Shown piece by piece: positions 1 to 9,790 of a DNA stretch of 64,000 nucleotides (its first letter is position 1; each line of letters starts with the position of its first letter). Position numbers and translations under genes: made by a program. Under the pieces are notes generated by a model. That model searched no databases. It saw nothing but the letters and a program-made list of their open reading frames with translations, and had not been told where the DNA came from. Source of the stretch: Rhodocollybia butyracea (Eukaryota > Basidiomycota > Agaricomycetes > Agaricales > Omphalotaceae); the NCBI GenBank assembly GCA_015501585.1, contig JADNRY010000263.1, positions 1 to 64,000 of the forward strand. The letters are read 5' to 3'.

Positions 1-492
1 CATGAGGTTTTCTGTGGAATGAAGGACAGTAGGAAGTTTATTATTGGCGTCCTTAGAACGACCTGTGGTGACGAGATATGCATAGCATCCTTTCTTGCAG
101 AAGGTGCCTCCGATGAACTCGAGATAAACCGTTTTCCTGGGGTCATCAGCATACCCCAGCGGCGGGTCAAAGACATCTTGAAGCTCAGGTTCTTTTTTTG
201 GGGTCAAGCGCCGGGAGCTGATATAGATACTTCATACTCTTCGCACCCTCATCTTCCAATTTCGGCCCCATGAGAGTAATGAAGTTATTAATGCGGGTCT
301 CTAGTGGTTTACCATCTGCATAGAGCACTGTCACTCTATACAGGATCTAGTTTTGGGAAAGTTAGAACTACGATAGATGTGTCACGTGGTATGTCTTACC
401 GACGTTGGCGCTGTTGCCGTTGGCGCAGCAAACGTGGAGGAAATGAGTACCATGAGGGGGATGAAACTCAGCCAGTGATGTGCTATGAGCAT
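1..492 (-). pseudogene. SSP family member 0, 3'-truncated by window edge, frameshifted
   Basis: This is the seventh copy of the small secreted protein family found at 20-22 kb and 44-51 kb, here on the opposite strand. The ATG is at 492. Exon 1 encodes a signal peptide (MLIAHHWLSF..., ending FAAP) and ends at a GTAAG donor; exon 2 follows a CCAAAACTAG acceptor. Exon 2 keeps the family pattern: a YRVTVLYADG strand, a basic helix, then GGTFCKKGCYAYLV with the two conserved cysteines. The frame breaks in a run of seven A (minus strand, 193-199); removing one base would restore the reading, so it is either a true frameshift or a homopolymer indel. The 3' end lies outside the window. Function unknown; secretion is inferred from the signal peptide. 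Confidence 0.7.
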
Positions 493-790
493 CGAGGGAG
501 ATAATCGGATACTGATGTGTGAGAGGAGGAGATCCTAGAGACAAAGCAACGCGAGAGCTGAGAGAGTGAACTGAACCAGCAGCTGGGAAGGAGGAGCGCT
601 GGGAAGAGATGCTGGCGACAAGGCGATGCAAGAAGAGCGAACTGAACCAGCAGCCGGGGAAAATTAGAGAAAATTTCACTCTTTCGTTTGATTTAAATCC
701 TCGATGCACTGGATATGCGTATATGGTGAGTTGGCGCAGAAAGATCTTCTTATCTAGTATTGCCAATTTACGCAACACCAAGTCTACGAT
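493..790 (-). promoter_or_regulatory. Conserved SSP leader/promoter block (copy 0)
   Basis: About 200-300 bp upstream of every SSP start is conserved: a GTAAATTGGCAATA stretch, an AATCTTTCTGCGCCAACTCA stretch, a TATA-like ATAAATCAAACGAAA segment and a pyrimidine-rich CAGCTGCTGGTTCAGTTCAC stretch. In this copy the CAGCTGCTGGTTCAGTTC part occurs twice. Other copies lie at about 20140-20293, 21640-21800, 43965-44173, 45770-45991, 48530-48733 and 50345-50554. It was probably duplicated along with the genes and is the likely core promoter and 5' UTR. Confidence 0.55.
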
Positions 791-1340
791 TAATGACTCT
801 CAGGCCTCAGGCCTCAGGTTCGAGCTCGTAATCATCGACCATGAGGCGTTTGAAGACCCGACACCCAGTCGAGATACTCGTAGCAAAGGGCCTCCCGCAG
901 GCGGAGCCGGTTGGGAGTTCATATCATCTGCTGAAGCCTGACACATAGTACATAGTTTGCGGAGAGCGGGTCAGAAGACGGAAGACACGATTTCTTCGAC
1001 GGCGCGCCAGTCTACCTACCTCTTCGTGGGTCCGCTGTTCCGCTGTGGCCTGTGCATGTGGGACCCGTCCTATGGCGGAGCCGAGTATAAATCTAGGGAA
1101 GAACCTGCATCAAACCACCAATCCGCCAACACTGGCAAATAAATTTCGTTGGATGTAACTTTGTAGTACTAGTAACTGGAGTACTAGTGAATAGTTACTG
1201 TGAAGTAACAAAGATTACTGCTTATCTTCGAATGTGTCTGCCCAAGGGTCATAGCCTGGCTAGCCGTCTTAATAGTTCACGAAGAAACTCGTAAAAATGC
1301 CTACTAGTCACGAGCGTCGGCGCCAGATGTCAGTGTCACC
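791..1340. other. Intergenic region between SSP0 and ALDH
   Basis: No supported gene. A TATA-like GAGTATAAATC lies near 1083-1093, about 250 bp upstream of the aldehyde dehydrogenase ATG. A palindrome-rich patch with repeated TACTAGT and GTTACT/AGTAAC words lies at about 1165-1220. A stretch at 1252-1272 (CATAGCCTGGCTAG...GTCTT) recurs at about 34620-34641, exactly where the gypsy pol frame breaks off. Confidence 0.4.
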
Positions 1341-3615
1341 ATGTCTTCAACGCAATTTTCTACTGAAATCCAAACTACAATCAGCCCGCACAGCCAAGAG
1401 CCCTACACTACCCGGATATATCCCTCTATCACTGAACTAGACGCTACAATCGCAAAGGTTGCCGCGGCACAGAAGCAATGGGCAAAAGTATCGTTAGATC
1501 AGAGAATCCAGATTGCTACCAAGTTTGTTGTAGGTCTCGAATCACAATCAACCAGAAGAAACAGTACATAACGACTCTTTGCCAGGAAATCTTTACTTCT
1601 CTCGCTTCCTCGCCCTCGTCGCCTCTGTTTACCGAGCTGACGATGCAAATGGGCCGACCGATCGCCCAGACGAAATCAGAAATCAACGGTTTTCTAGGTG
1701 ATTCGTCTTCGTCTAGTAGTTCACCTTCAGTTTCTCAGCTTATCAGATCGCGCAAAGTACATGATCTCGATAGCCAAATCGTCGTTGCAAGATATACCTA
1801 TCGTTGAGCAAGACACTGGGAAAGATAAACCGGGCTTCAAGAGATTTATCAGGAGAACACCATTAGGCGTAGTATTAGTTATTGCGCCGTGGAAGTAAGC
1901 CTATAGATCCTTCTTTTCAACGATCCAAGGACAGCTAATACTCTTATCATTTTAGCTTCCTTATCTAACCTCCATAAACTCTGTCCTCCCCGCACTCATC
2001 TCCGGAAACACTGTCCTCCTCAAGCCATCCCCACAAACGCCACTGACTGCCGAACGATTTGCTGCTGCGCTTATCGAGGCTGGTGTGCCGGAAGATGTTA
2101 TTCAAGTCGTGCATCTCACGCCGGAACTGACGCAGCACGCGGTTGAGGATAAGAGAGTGGATTTTGTTAGCTTTACGGGGAGTGTTGTCGGAGGCAAGAA
2201 GGTCGAGGAGGCAGCTGTTAGGGCGAATGGATTCAAGGGTGTTGCGTTGGAGGTAAGCGCGATATGCGATCTTCCAAGATCATTTTTCTAATACAGATAT
2301 AGCTTGGAGGAAAGGACCCGGCGTACGTCCGCTCAGATGCGGATTTGGACTATACGGCGGCGGAGCTGGTGGATGGTGCGTACTTGTTGTCTCCCCTATA
2401 TTCTACACGCTTCTTTCTATCTCTTTCGCCGACTCGATCTGCGCTGTCGTGCGTAGCTACATTCACCATCTGTATCCCGCCTTCGCATCTTCCTTTTTCG
2501 CTTTGTTATTATCCAAACTAACATGATGTTCCTATTTAGGTGCATTCTTCAACTCAGGACAAAGCTGCTGTGCTGTCGAGGTACTTTCGCTGCCTCAAAT
2601 TCTTATCAAATCCTCACATACGATGACCACCAGCGTATATACGTCCACGAATCGATATATGAGCCGTTCGTGGAAAAGTATGTCGATATCGTCAAGGTAA
2701 ACATACTACCACTCTGTTTACCCTCTCTTCCCTTCGAACTGAGTTTTTACCCATAATGCAGAAGTACAAACTCGGCGACCCGACAGACACCAGCACGAAT
2801 CTCGGTCCTGTCGTTTCGCTCGCCGCGGCGGAAAGGATCAGAAAACAGGTCGATGATGCGGTGAACAAGGGGCGAAGCGTTTGATTAAGGAGGGCGAGTT
2901 CAAGGAAGAAAAAATGTGGGTGTTCCTTCGTTTATTTGCTTTCTAGGCCAAAATGCTGATATGATCTTTCGTTTTTTTACAGCGGAACGACATACGTTGC
3001 GCCGCAAGTCTTGATAGATGTCGATCACTGTAAGTCCTTTCCAAATTTCCATTCCATTACGTATGCTTTCCCCATCTTAATACCCCCCGTCTCTAGCCAT
3101 GAACCTCATGACGGAAGAAACCTTCGGGCCCGTCATAGGCATCCAAAAAGTCTCTTCCGACGACGAAGCCATCAAGCTGATGAACGACTCTCCGTACGGG
3201 CTGACCGCATCCGTGTGGACTGCAGCGGAGCACAACCCCGCGTCGGAAGCCGCGTTCATGAATATCGTTGACCAAGTTGAGACAGGAACTGTTTTCTTGA
3301 ATAGGTGTGATTTCTTGGATCCTGCGCTTGCGTGGACGGGGGTGAAGGATTCGGGGAGAGGGATCAGTTTGTCCAAGTTTGGTGAGTGTTTTCGTTATTG
3401 AATTCATTAGAAGATTAGAAGTGGAGTGGTTAATTGTTGCTGTTGGCCTCTGGTGGGTTTGTTGACGCTCGAGGCGTCAAGGTTGTTCCTGCTTGATTGG
3501 TCTCTTTGATGTTCGACGGACATGGACGTTATACGATTATGCGATCCCTTTTCTTCTAGGCTACGACCAGCTCACGCGAGCGAAGAGCGTTCATATGAAG
3601 ATCAAGACTGCGTGA
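1341..3615 (+). CDS. Aldehyde dehydrogenase (NAD(P)+-dependent family), two frame breaks
   Basis: ALDH superfamily enzyme, which oxidises aldehydes to acids. I resolve 11 exons: 1341-1529, 1586-1697, 1747-1894, 1956-2252, 2303-2375, 2540-2580, 2634-2696, 2762-2915, 2983-3029, 3097-3381 and 3560-3615. Family landmarks appear in order: LTMQMGRPI, GVVLVIAPW, PALISGNTVLLKPSP, the FTGS nucleotide-binding motif, ELGGKDP with the general-base Glu, GQSCCA with the catalytic Cys, NLGPVVS, EETFGPVIGI and SPYGLTASVW. The frame is lost twice by one base: at 1957-1961, just after the third intron (expected PYLTSINS reads out of frame), and in a G run at 2869-2872 before RLIKEGEF. Without those indels the protein would be of ordinary ALDH length. 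It is either a recent pseudogene or a good gene with assembly errors. The physiological substrate cannot be told. Confidence 0.88.
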
Positions 3616-3886
3616 GGATGAGGAATCGGGGGATGAATAACAACAATCTTGTATTCTATTTTGACAACCCTGTCATGTCGGTGACTGTGTAGCACCATAG
3701 CATGGACAGTTTCGGCTTTTACAATCATGACCAGTTCCTGTTGATTTTCACCAGCTTTCATTCCATAAGTGATCGAGGACAGACTCTCAGCACCTAACCC
3801 ATAATGCCCTCAGTTTATCAAGTACAATCGGCAATGCTGGACTTCGGGAATATGATGTACTTCGCGCCATCGGTCTGTCTCTATCA
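3616..3886. other. Short spacer between ALDH and the inverted-repeat region
   Basis: Includes the probable ALDH 3' UTR. No gene, RNA or repeat recognised. Confidence 0.4.
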
Positions 3887-4420
3887 CAATCGAGAGTTAG
3901 TTGCCCTATAAATTGACTTTGCCGATCATCGGCTCAGGGTTGACGGTGATCAACTCCAGAATTTCTCGGAGACCTTCCGAATAGCATAACCATATCCTAA
4001 AATTAGTACTTTGAATTGTGATGAGTTCATTGTTCACCTAGACTCAAGATTGAGGCCTGGCAACCTTCCTCTGGGAGACGAGACAGTTGGAAATCAACTG
4101 GTCTATTTATGCACATGACTTTGTGCCAGGATTTCAAGTTGAGGATCTTTTTATTTGAGGCCTTCTGTCTGGTTTTATGGTCCTGGTAAAAACCTCAAAT
4201 CCCAAGTGTTGGATCCATTGAGAGAGTGGATGAACTATGTGCAATTCAATTCACTCCTAAAGCCTGCATACTTCGTTTAAGTTACCAGTAACTCTACTAC
4301 ATTATGACCGTTTGAAATCCAGTCCCTTAGAGTGTGAGGGGGTAATGCTCAGCTCTAGGCCCAAATTTTTGTGTTACACCATAGTTTACGCATTGTAGGC
4401 ACTGAAATTGCATTAAGCAT

Positions 4421-4457
4421 AAAAAATCAGGTTTGATGTGTTATGACCTGATTTTTT
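4421..4457. repeat. Perfect 12-bp hairpin
   Basis: AAAAAATCAGGT at 4421-4432 pairs perfectly with ACCTGATTTTTT at 4446-4457 around a 13-nt loop. It lies inside the inverted-arm region, so a terminator-like or transposon-internal structure is possible. Confidence 0.5.
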
Positions 4458-4645
4458 GCAGTTCAGCCCGCTGCCATGCTGCATTATGTGTTACTATGGA
4501 TCTGGAATTTTACAAGTTCAGAGAGGGGCTGCAATACAGAGTATCCATCCAACAAGCAGATTGCCACAAGTCCTAACTAGGTACCTGTACCTAGTTAATG
4601 GTGCACAAGACTTCAAGCCCCAGGGTATTGTCAGTGCATCAAAAT

Positions 4646-5464
4646 TAGGGATCCGCACCGTAACCGTATAATACGGTTGACGGTACGGTTACGGGGGTAG
4701 CCGTAACCGTACCGTAGAGCTGCTGAGCGTCAGCTATACGGTACGGCTTTGGTACGGGATCCATACCGTATAGACCCGTCAAAGACGGCCGTATACGGCT
4801 ATGATGCGGCCGTATTTTATTGCCGATGTACTGCAGCATCTTCTCTCACCTTTATGCTCACTTTGTTCACTCTCCTGGTCCAGTCTATTTAAAAAATACA
4901 ACCTAGTCCATAATCCAGCTTTCATGTCACTAGTACCTGCATGTAATACATAGCATGAAAGTGTAGACAGTAATCAACTTCACTGTACTTCCGATGATGA
5001 GCTGGAGCGATATTTTGATGCACCACGCCCAAGGTGGCTGTAATATTCTCGGAAGACTGAGCCTCCACAATTGTACCAAATGCCGGCAATTTCATGGAGA
5101 TTCCACATACTGATACATATTGCTGTCAAGCGCATTTTTTTCAGGCGGATACCATATCTTTTCTTCATAGTCACTTGAGGCCGGAGATAATTCAAGAGGC
5201 CCTTATTCAAAACAAAGATCAGCTCAGGCTTCGAAGAAAAGGACTTGAGAATGCTCCAAAGGCTAGTATAGGTGCATAGACATATCGTCTAATACATTGT
5301 GATTTTTATGGCCGTATAATACGGCCGTAAACCGTATTTTTACCTGTACCGTACCGTAAGACATTTCTCAAGTGCATATACGGTACGGTTACGGTACTAT
5401 CAGGTACCGTATGGAACCGTAAGCTGTACGGCCGTAACCGTATACGGTACGGTGCGGATCCCTA
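4646..5464. mobile_element. hAT-type non-autonomous DNA transposon with 8-bp target-site duplication
   Basis: The element begins TAGGGATCCGCACCGTA and ends with its inverse TACGGTGCGGATCCCTA. It is flanked on both sides by ATCAAAAT (4638-4645 and 5465-5472), an 8-bp duplication as expected for hAT transposition. Both subterminal regions are packed with CCGTA/TACGG words in both orientations, typical of transposase-binding arrays. At 819 bp it is too short for an intact transposase, but it contains a decayed hATC-like segment at 4985-5275. It probably derives by internal deletion from an autonomous hAT element. Confidence 0.85.
4985..5275 (+). pseudogene. Decayed hAT transposase C-terminal dimerisation (hATC) fragment
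   Basis: Reading across frames, the plus strand gives DDELERYFDAPRPRW, a stop, then an LYQMPAISW segment where hATC proteins have the P-x-L-x-x-M-A-x-D-Y core, an AVKRIFF segment resembling V-E-R-x-F-S, and in another frame LRPEIIQEALIQNK resembling the terminal L-x-P-E-T-I-x-A-L helix. These landmarks are in the right order and spacing, broken by at least one stop and one frameshift. It is a fossil and cannot encode a working transposase. Confidence 0.6.
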
Positions 5465-5472
5465 ATCAAAAT

Positions 5473-6482
5473 GTTTTCTGTAAAGCATTACCTATTCAAA
5501 GTAATTGCATGAGGCCAAAGCGAGTCATATCCTCAGCCGAATCAGCGTATCAGAAATAGCAAGCCAATCAGCGATGACTGATGTCAGAGTACACAAATGG
5601 CAGTTGGAGCACTAGCCCAAACGGAATAGTATTTAAATGATAATAGGTACATAGAACAATCGAAGTATCTTCGAGTCTTTATGCCCTATTTACAGCTTCA
5701 TTTACAGTTTACAAGCTATACTTACTGCAGATAATTATTCTTGTCACTTACACTGTTCCAGACTCCAGTTACGGGTCGCACTCACACTCTCGTCGCTATT
5801 CGTCACACTGCTTGCGCCTCGCCGGTTCCTCTGGCCCCTTTCAATTATTTTACACTTCCAAATACTACACCGCTCCTCACTCCCCTTACACTTCACACTC
5901 TCCTCACACCAGGACCCTCCTTTCTCGTCGTTTCACTAAACACTCTTACAGGTGACAGTGCAATGCTTTTTGGATGCTTTGGTAATAAGTACTACAATAT
6001 TTTGACTGGCTATCAACACTTAATATTTAGCATGGTTTATGATCAAACTTCATCCATCCACAGCCTGGATGGGGGCCTCATTGATGCTTCTTTTACACTA
6101 ATTTGGACCAAGTTGATCGTATGGGTGTCAAAAGTAACATTAACAAAAAATTCCCAACACTGACAGTGCATGCAACTATACATACCCAGTCTCCTTCTGT
6201 ACTACTTATGCTTGTGTTTTAATGGTTATGGCCGGAAGGGCATCAGCAAAACATGGACAAGCTGGCGCTGTTATCAGGCACTGTACAGCCGTTTCCAGCG
6301 GCCCCCAGCGCTGGATAGTGCTGGAAAGCGGCATCCCGTGCACCCTGATGCAACCTCAAGTATGCTAACTCCGTACCAAGAGCTGAGATTTGAGGTCTAA
6401 TTCCTAAAGACAGACTATGAATTTTGTCTTCGCTTACTGTGTTATCCAAGTCTACATTTCCCTTTTCTCAATACATAAATAA
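5473..6482 (+). other. Unassigned interior of the inverted-arm region, with an unrecognised open frame
   Basis: The longest open frame (5741-6163) encodes a Thr/Pro/Leu-rich peptide with no motif I recognise and is probably not a gene. The remainder shows nothing I can name. Confidence 0.3.
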
Positions 6483-6578
6483 TTTCCGGGGGGCCTCCGG
6501 GAAGTTTGGAAACGATCACCGTCAACCCTGAGCCGATGATCGGCAAAGTCAAATTTTAGGGCAACTAACTCTCGATTG

Positions 6579-7068
6579 CGATATGTCTCAAACTCGAGGT
6601 ATATTACGATTTTCGCCTTGTTATTGCAACAAGTATAACTCGGCATCCGAAGGTGATGCTGGTATGACCTAGAGGTGATGCTTTTAGCCTGAGGAGGAAG
6701 GATCGCCCATAAACGAAGGTCATGGTTGGGGGCTTTCATTTCACATACCTTATGCGAAGGCTTTAAGTATAACCTCAGTCATTGTTTTCCTACATACTTT
6801 TTCAATTTTCAATGTAAGCTGCCTGATCAGCGTGGACCCTTCCACCTTCCCACTGAACGCACTGGAAATGGAATTCGGCTTCCAACTCTCTCACAAGAAA
6901 GTGCTCCACAAATGCTGTTTCAAGTAATTGGAAGCCACTATCTAGAGATATTGAATCCAGTTGAATCTCACACGAACTGATGATAATTGCTCTTCACCAA
7001 CCTCATCCATTCACCAGTTCTTTTCAAAAAAAAAATACCAGTCACTTTAACACCCATATCCAGCCCAT
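6579..7068. other. Intergenic, no gene recognised
   Basis: Small open frames only, such as 6726-6980. An A-run at 7027-7035 lies just downstream of the tRNA 3' end (minus strand) and reads as a T-run in the tRNA sense, so it could act as the Pol III terminator. Confidence 0.35.
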
Positions 7069-7149
7069 AGCCCACCGCGAGGGTCGAACTCGCAGCCTTC
7101 AGATCCACTTGTAAAAGTCTGACGCTCTATCCGATTGAGCTAGGCGGGC
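7069..7149 (-). tRNA. tRNA-Lys(UUU) with a 7-nt intron
   Basis: The minus strand folds as a cloverleaf: acceptor GCCCGCC pairs with GGTGGGC, the D stem is GCTC/GAGC, the anticodon stem TCAGA/TCTGA, and the T arm GCGAG-TTCGACC-CTCGC. The anticodon loop reads CTTTTA then A once a 7-nt intron (CAAGTGG) is removed after position 37, the canonical nuclear tRNA intron site, giving anticodon UUU. No CCA is encoded, as expected in eukaryotes. Its 3' end plus CCA is exactly complementary to the 18-nt primer-binding site of the gypsy element at 29436-29453. Confidence 0.85.
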
Positions 7150-7867
7150 CTTATTTTGATCCCATACTTAAAGACCTTATACGTAGCGGGTGGGAAGTTA
7201 TATTCATTTCTCACTCTTGGAACGACTGAAAGCATACTAGTAGTCTAGGTCAGCTGAGACGGGAGGATCGGAAGCTCGAACTAAAGGACAACATGCTTTC
7301 TGCAAGTGTAATGTAACAGTCGGACGATTGAGCGAGCCGGGCGTTACTTACTTCGACACCCTACTTGGAAGCTAGAGCTGAAGGGCAGCCTACTTCGCTG
7401 CAAATGTTATAGACATACTTTTTTGTTCGAAAGTGTCATTATATGCAGTTCAATTTCTGGTCCAGCCTTCCCTATAATCTGACCAGCATCAGAAAAAGTG
7501 CATATAATGCATTACCTCACGAGTGCCAGGCTAATACATGTGGTGACTGCCTGAGTTTCGCCCTGAGCTCAGGTCGTGAGGATCCCGTAATTACGTGCTG
7601 TTTGGGTATTGGCACTTGTGCGTCGAGATACTAGACTCGGACCGGCCTTCCCTCTTGCGTAGCAACAGCCAGAAAGGAGAAATCATTAGAACCGGGTGCG
7701 TATTTGAGCAAATACTGTCACTAGTTGAAATCGGGAAAAAACAGCACACGGAAGCCATACACATTATATAGTCCCAAAAAGAAGTAAAAATATTGATGTC
7801 AAGTCTCCAGTTCCTTTCGGATGCAGCTGAGCTCCTCGCACTCCTTCTCCCCACACTACGGCGCGTT
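7150..7867. other. Intergenic with decayed tRNA-like repeats
   Basis: At about 7255-7345 the sequence resembles a degenerate copy of the neighbouring tRNA region (CGATTGAGCGAGCCGGGCG echoes CGATTGAGCTAGGCGGGCC), and 7370-7410 repeats part of it again. No gene was recognised in the remainder. Confidence 0.3.
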
Positions 7868-8795
7868 CTATAAACGGCGCGCGAAAAAGTCAGCGACAGT
7901 GTTCCTGCGCGTCAAGAGTAGCTGTGAAAAGATGAGCGAGGACAGGAGTAGTGGCTCAGGTGCATACCGCGTTCCACAAACACTACGCGAAAGCCATCCA
8001 TCATGATACCTACCTCAGCTGGAAGATTATGTTGTACCTGGAGGTCAAGCTTGGTGTGCCTGAGCGAGTGCCAAGAAGTTATAGCAACATACCTTGATAA
8101 GCATGGCGCGGCCACTCTCTTGCTTCGTAGGTTTGTACTGATGGGCCTTAACAAGGTCTGCACAATGGCTAGCGAGTACTGTTGGTTCTATAACTTGAAG
8201 ACTGACCCATTTTGACGCCTCGTCCCGGCCGACTTCGAAACTCAATAGATTCCGGCCTTGGGGGAAGCAGGACCAATTTTCTAGAGTCGCGCTCAGCGAC
8301 CGTAAACTGACGTCCAGAGCATGAAGGACATTTCTAGCTATTACAATCCAATAACCGATTGATTGTACTGCGTATGCTTCTGTTGTGATAGCGTCAGTGA
8401 TATTCCGCTCGAAGGATGGTAGCGCTGAAACAATGGATGAAGGCAAAGGATCGTCTAAGATTCCTCGCCGAGCTAGTTCATCTTCGAATGTGTCGATTAT
8501 ACGAGATGGAAAATCTTTTGCAGACACATCAGGTTTGGCGTAAAAATTCGGAAGAATCTGGAGCGTGGCGCACTGAGTATGGAGCAATAGACACTTTTGT
8601 TGTGGATATGTTTTCCAGTCCAGGACCTTGGGCAGGAGAGTATTGAAGGAAGTCTTCCCAGGTTTGCATGTATTGATATCGGAATTGAGGAAATAATTGA
8701 GGAAATAATTGAGAGAGAGGGGCTCTCTGAGTCACATGATGCCGAGGTTGAAATATAAAGGAGGAAACATAAGATGTACTCAAGGGCTTATCCAT
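7868..8795 (-). CDS. Hypothetical protein, start unresolved
   Basis: A long minus-strand open exon (about 8587 to 8093) encodes a leucine-rich, mostly helical segment (NFYAKPDVSAKDFPSRI ... YKPTKQESGRAMLIK). A GTATGT donor at 8092 joins it to a 24-nt exon (8037-8014, VQHNLPAE) and a last exon (7921-7868, LLLTRRNTVADFFARRL stop). The spliced frame stays open, which supports the model. The 5' end is unclear: ATG codons at 8795 and 8669 lie in other frames, so an upstream intron or a frame break is implied. I recognise no family and propose no function. Confidence 0.5.
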
Positions 8796-8986
8796 ACTAT
8801 CTACAGACTACGAGCCCAATGCCTTTCGGGAAAAGTTATCAGATTTGAACTTCAATCAGGATAATTCATTACCACAGGTCAAAGCTGTATATATCGAACA
8901 ATAACGGGAACTCTTATTTTAGAACTCTTTAAACAAGTACATCAAACGATTTCACGATTATGGGTATGATCTTCAGTAAAATACAA

Positions 8987-9790
8987 TCACAAACTAGGCA
9001 AGGCACAGTTAAGAGCACCGTTCTGGCATCTAATACACAGAAGGAACAAAAAAGTCAGTGTTGTTCCAAGATAACGCATCGAGGAACTCACGCCCAAGAT
9101 CCCGAGTTGTAGCAGCAAAGATCACCCGAAGAGCCTGGAATAAAGGTTATTATATACTATCGGGATTTTGCGATAATGGTACTCACACTAGATTGGTAGA
9201 AAGATGAGGGAAATTGAGATGACTGAGGACATCCAAATGAAAGTTACCAAGACTCACACTGGTATCGCCCTCTCCAGCACCTATTCATACAGCGTAAGTG
9301 TTCATACTTGTTTCATATTGGACTACATGTTGACTTACAGGGAGTTGGAAGGGCACAGAGAAGCCCAGCACCTTGGCATCTGGTACAAAACACCAAAGTC
9401 AGCGACTCCGATCGCATATATGTTCATCATAATAATGATTCATCGTAATACTCACTCCCAGGCCCCCGTGTTATAGCAGCAAAGCTGGTCCGAATAGCCT
9501 AAAGATTAGGTTAGCCTTGTGCTCTGGTATAGTATCCGCACAAATGGTACTCACACTAATGATATGCATAACGCGGAGCAGTCAGTAGTTATACATACAC
9601 AACTATAAAAACATCCTCACGCTATGGGAGTCGTTTTCTCCTTTGCCTAGTAATCGTCAATCGTAAATATCTCATCGTGTCTCATATTGGTTCAAAGAGA
9701 CTTACAGGCAGTAGCGCTAACGCTCGCAACCGTGAAAGTGCTGAGCAACAATGCAGAGAATACAGTGGAGAGAGTGAGTTTCGAAAACAT
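8987..9790 (-). CDS. Small secreted cysteine-rich protein with a duplicated CC-module
   Basis: Exon 1 (9790-9706) encodes a signal peptide, MFSKLTLSTVFSALLLS..., ending VSATA. Two homologous exon pairs follow: 9498-9456 plus 9379-9339, and 9134-9092 plus 9029-8987 (stop). Each pair encodes one module, C-x5-CC-YN-x-G-x-W-x-C-x6-C-ALP. The first of each pair is exactly 43 nt in both copies, junction phases match, and differences between copies are largely synonymous or conservative, which supports the frame. The pattern resembles hydrophobin-like or other cysteine-rich secreted proteins but is not the 8-Cys hydrophobin signature. The two long introns (207 and 204 nt) each contain further splice-like sites and may hide an extra short exon. 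Probably a wall, surface or apoplastic protein. Confidence 0.65.

Larger units (their letters stand above)
3887..6578. mobile_element. Region bounded by ~90-bp inverted arms (putative transposon or element pair)
   Basis: The arm at 3887-3980 (CAATCGAGAGTTAGTTGCCC..., then GACTTTGCCGATCATCGG...) reappears reverse-complemented at 6483-6578, near-identical over about 65 bp and weaker beyond. Between them lie AT-rich sequence, a hairpin, a nested hAT-type element and an unrecognised 140-codon open frame at 5741-6163. No transposase of its own was recognised and no target-site duplication was found. It could be a decayed DNA transposon or two insertions of one short repeat in opposite orientation. 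Confidence 0.5.

Noticed and set aside
304..781. Open frames on both strands over the SSP0 leader
   Set aside because: The same frames recur over the leader of every SSP copy with varying sequence; they reflect the duplicated leader, not a gene.
1530..1555. 26-nt intron in ALDH
   Set aside because: Too short; a 56-nt intron (1530-1585) with a proper acceptor gives the same frame shift and a better family match.
8987..9790. Classical hydrophobin
   Set aside because: The Cys spacing is a repeated C-CC-C-C module, not the 8-Cys hydrophobin pattern.
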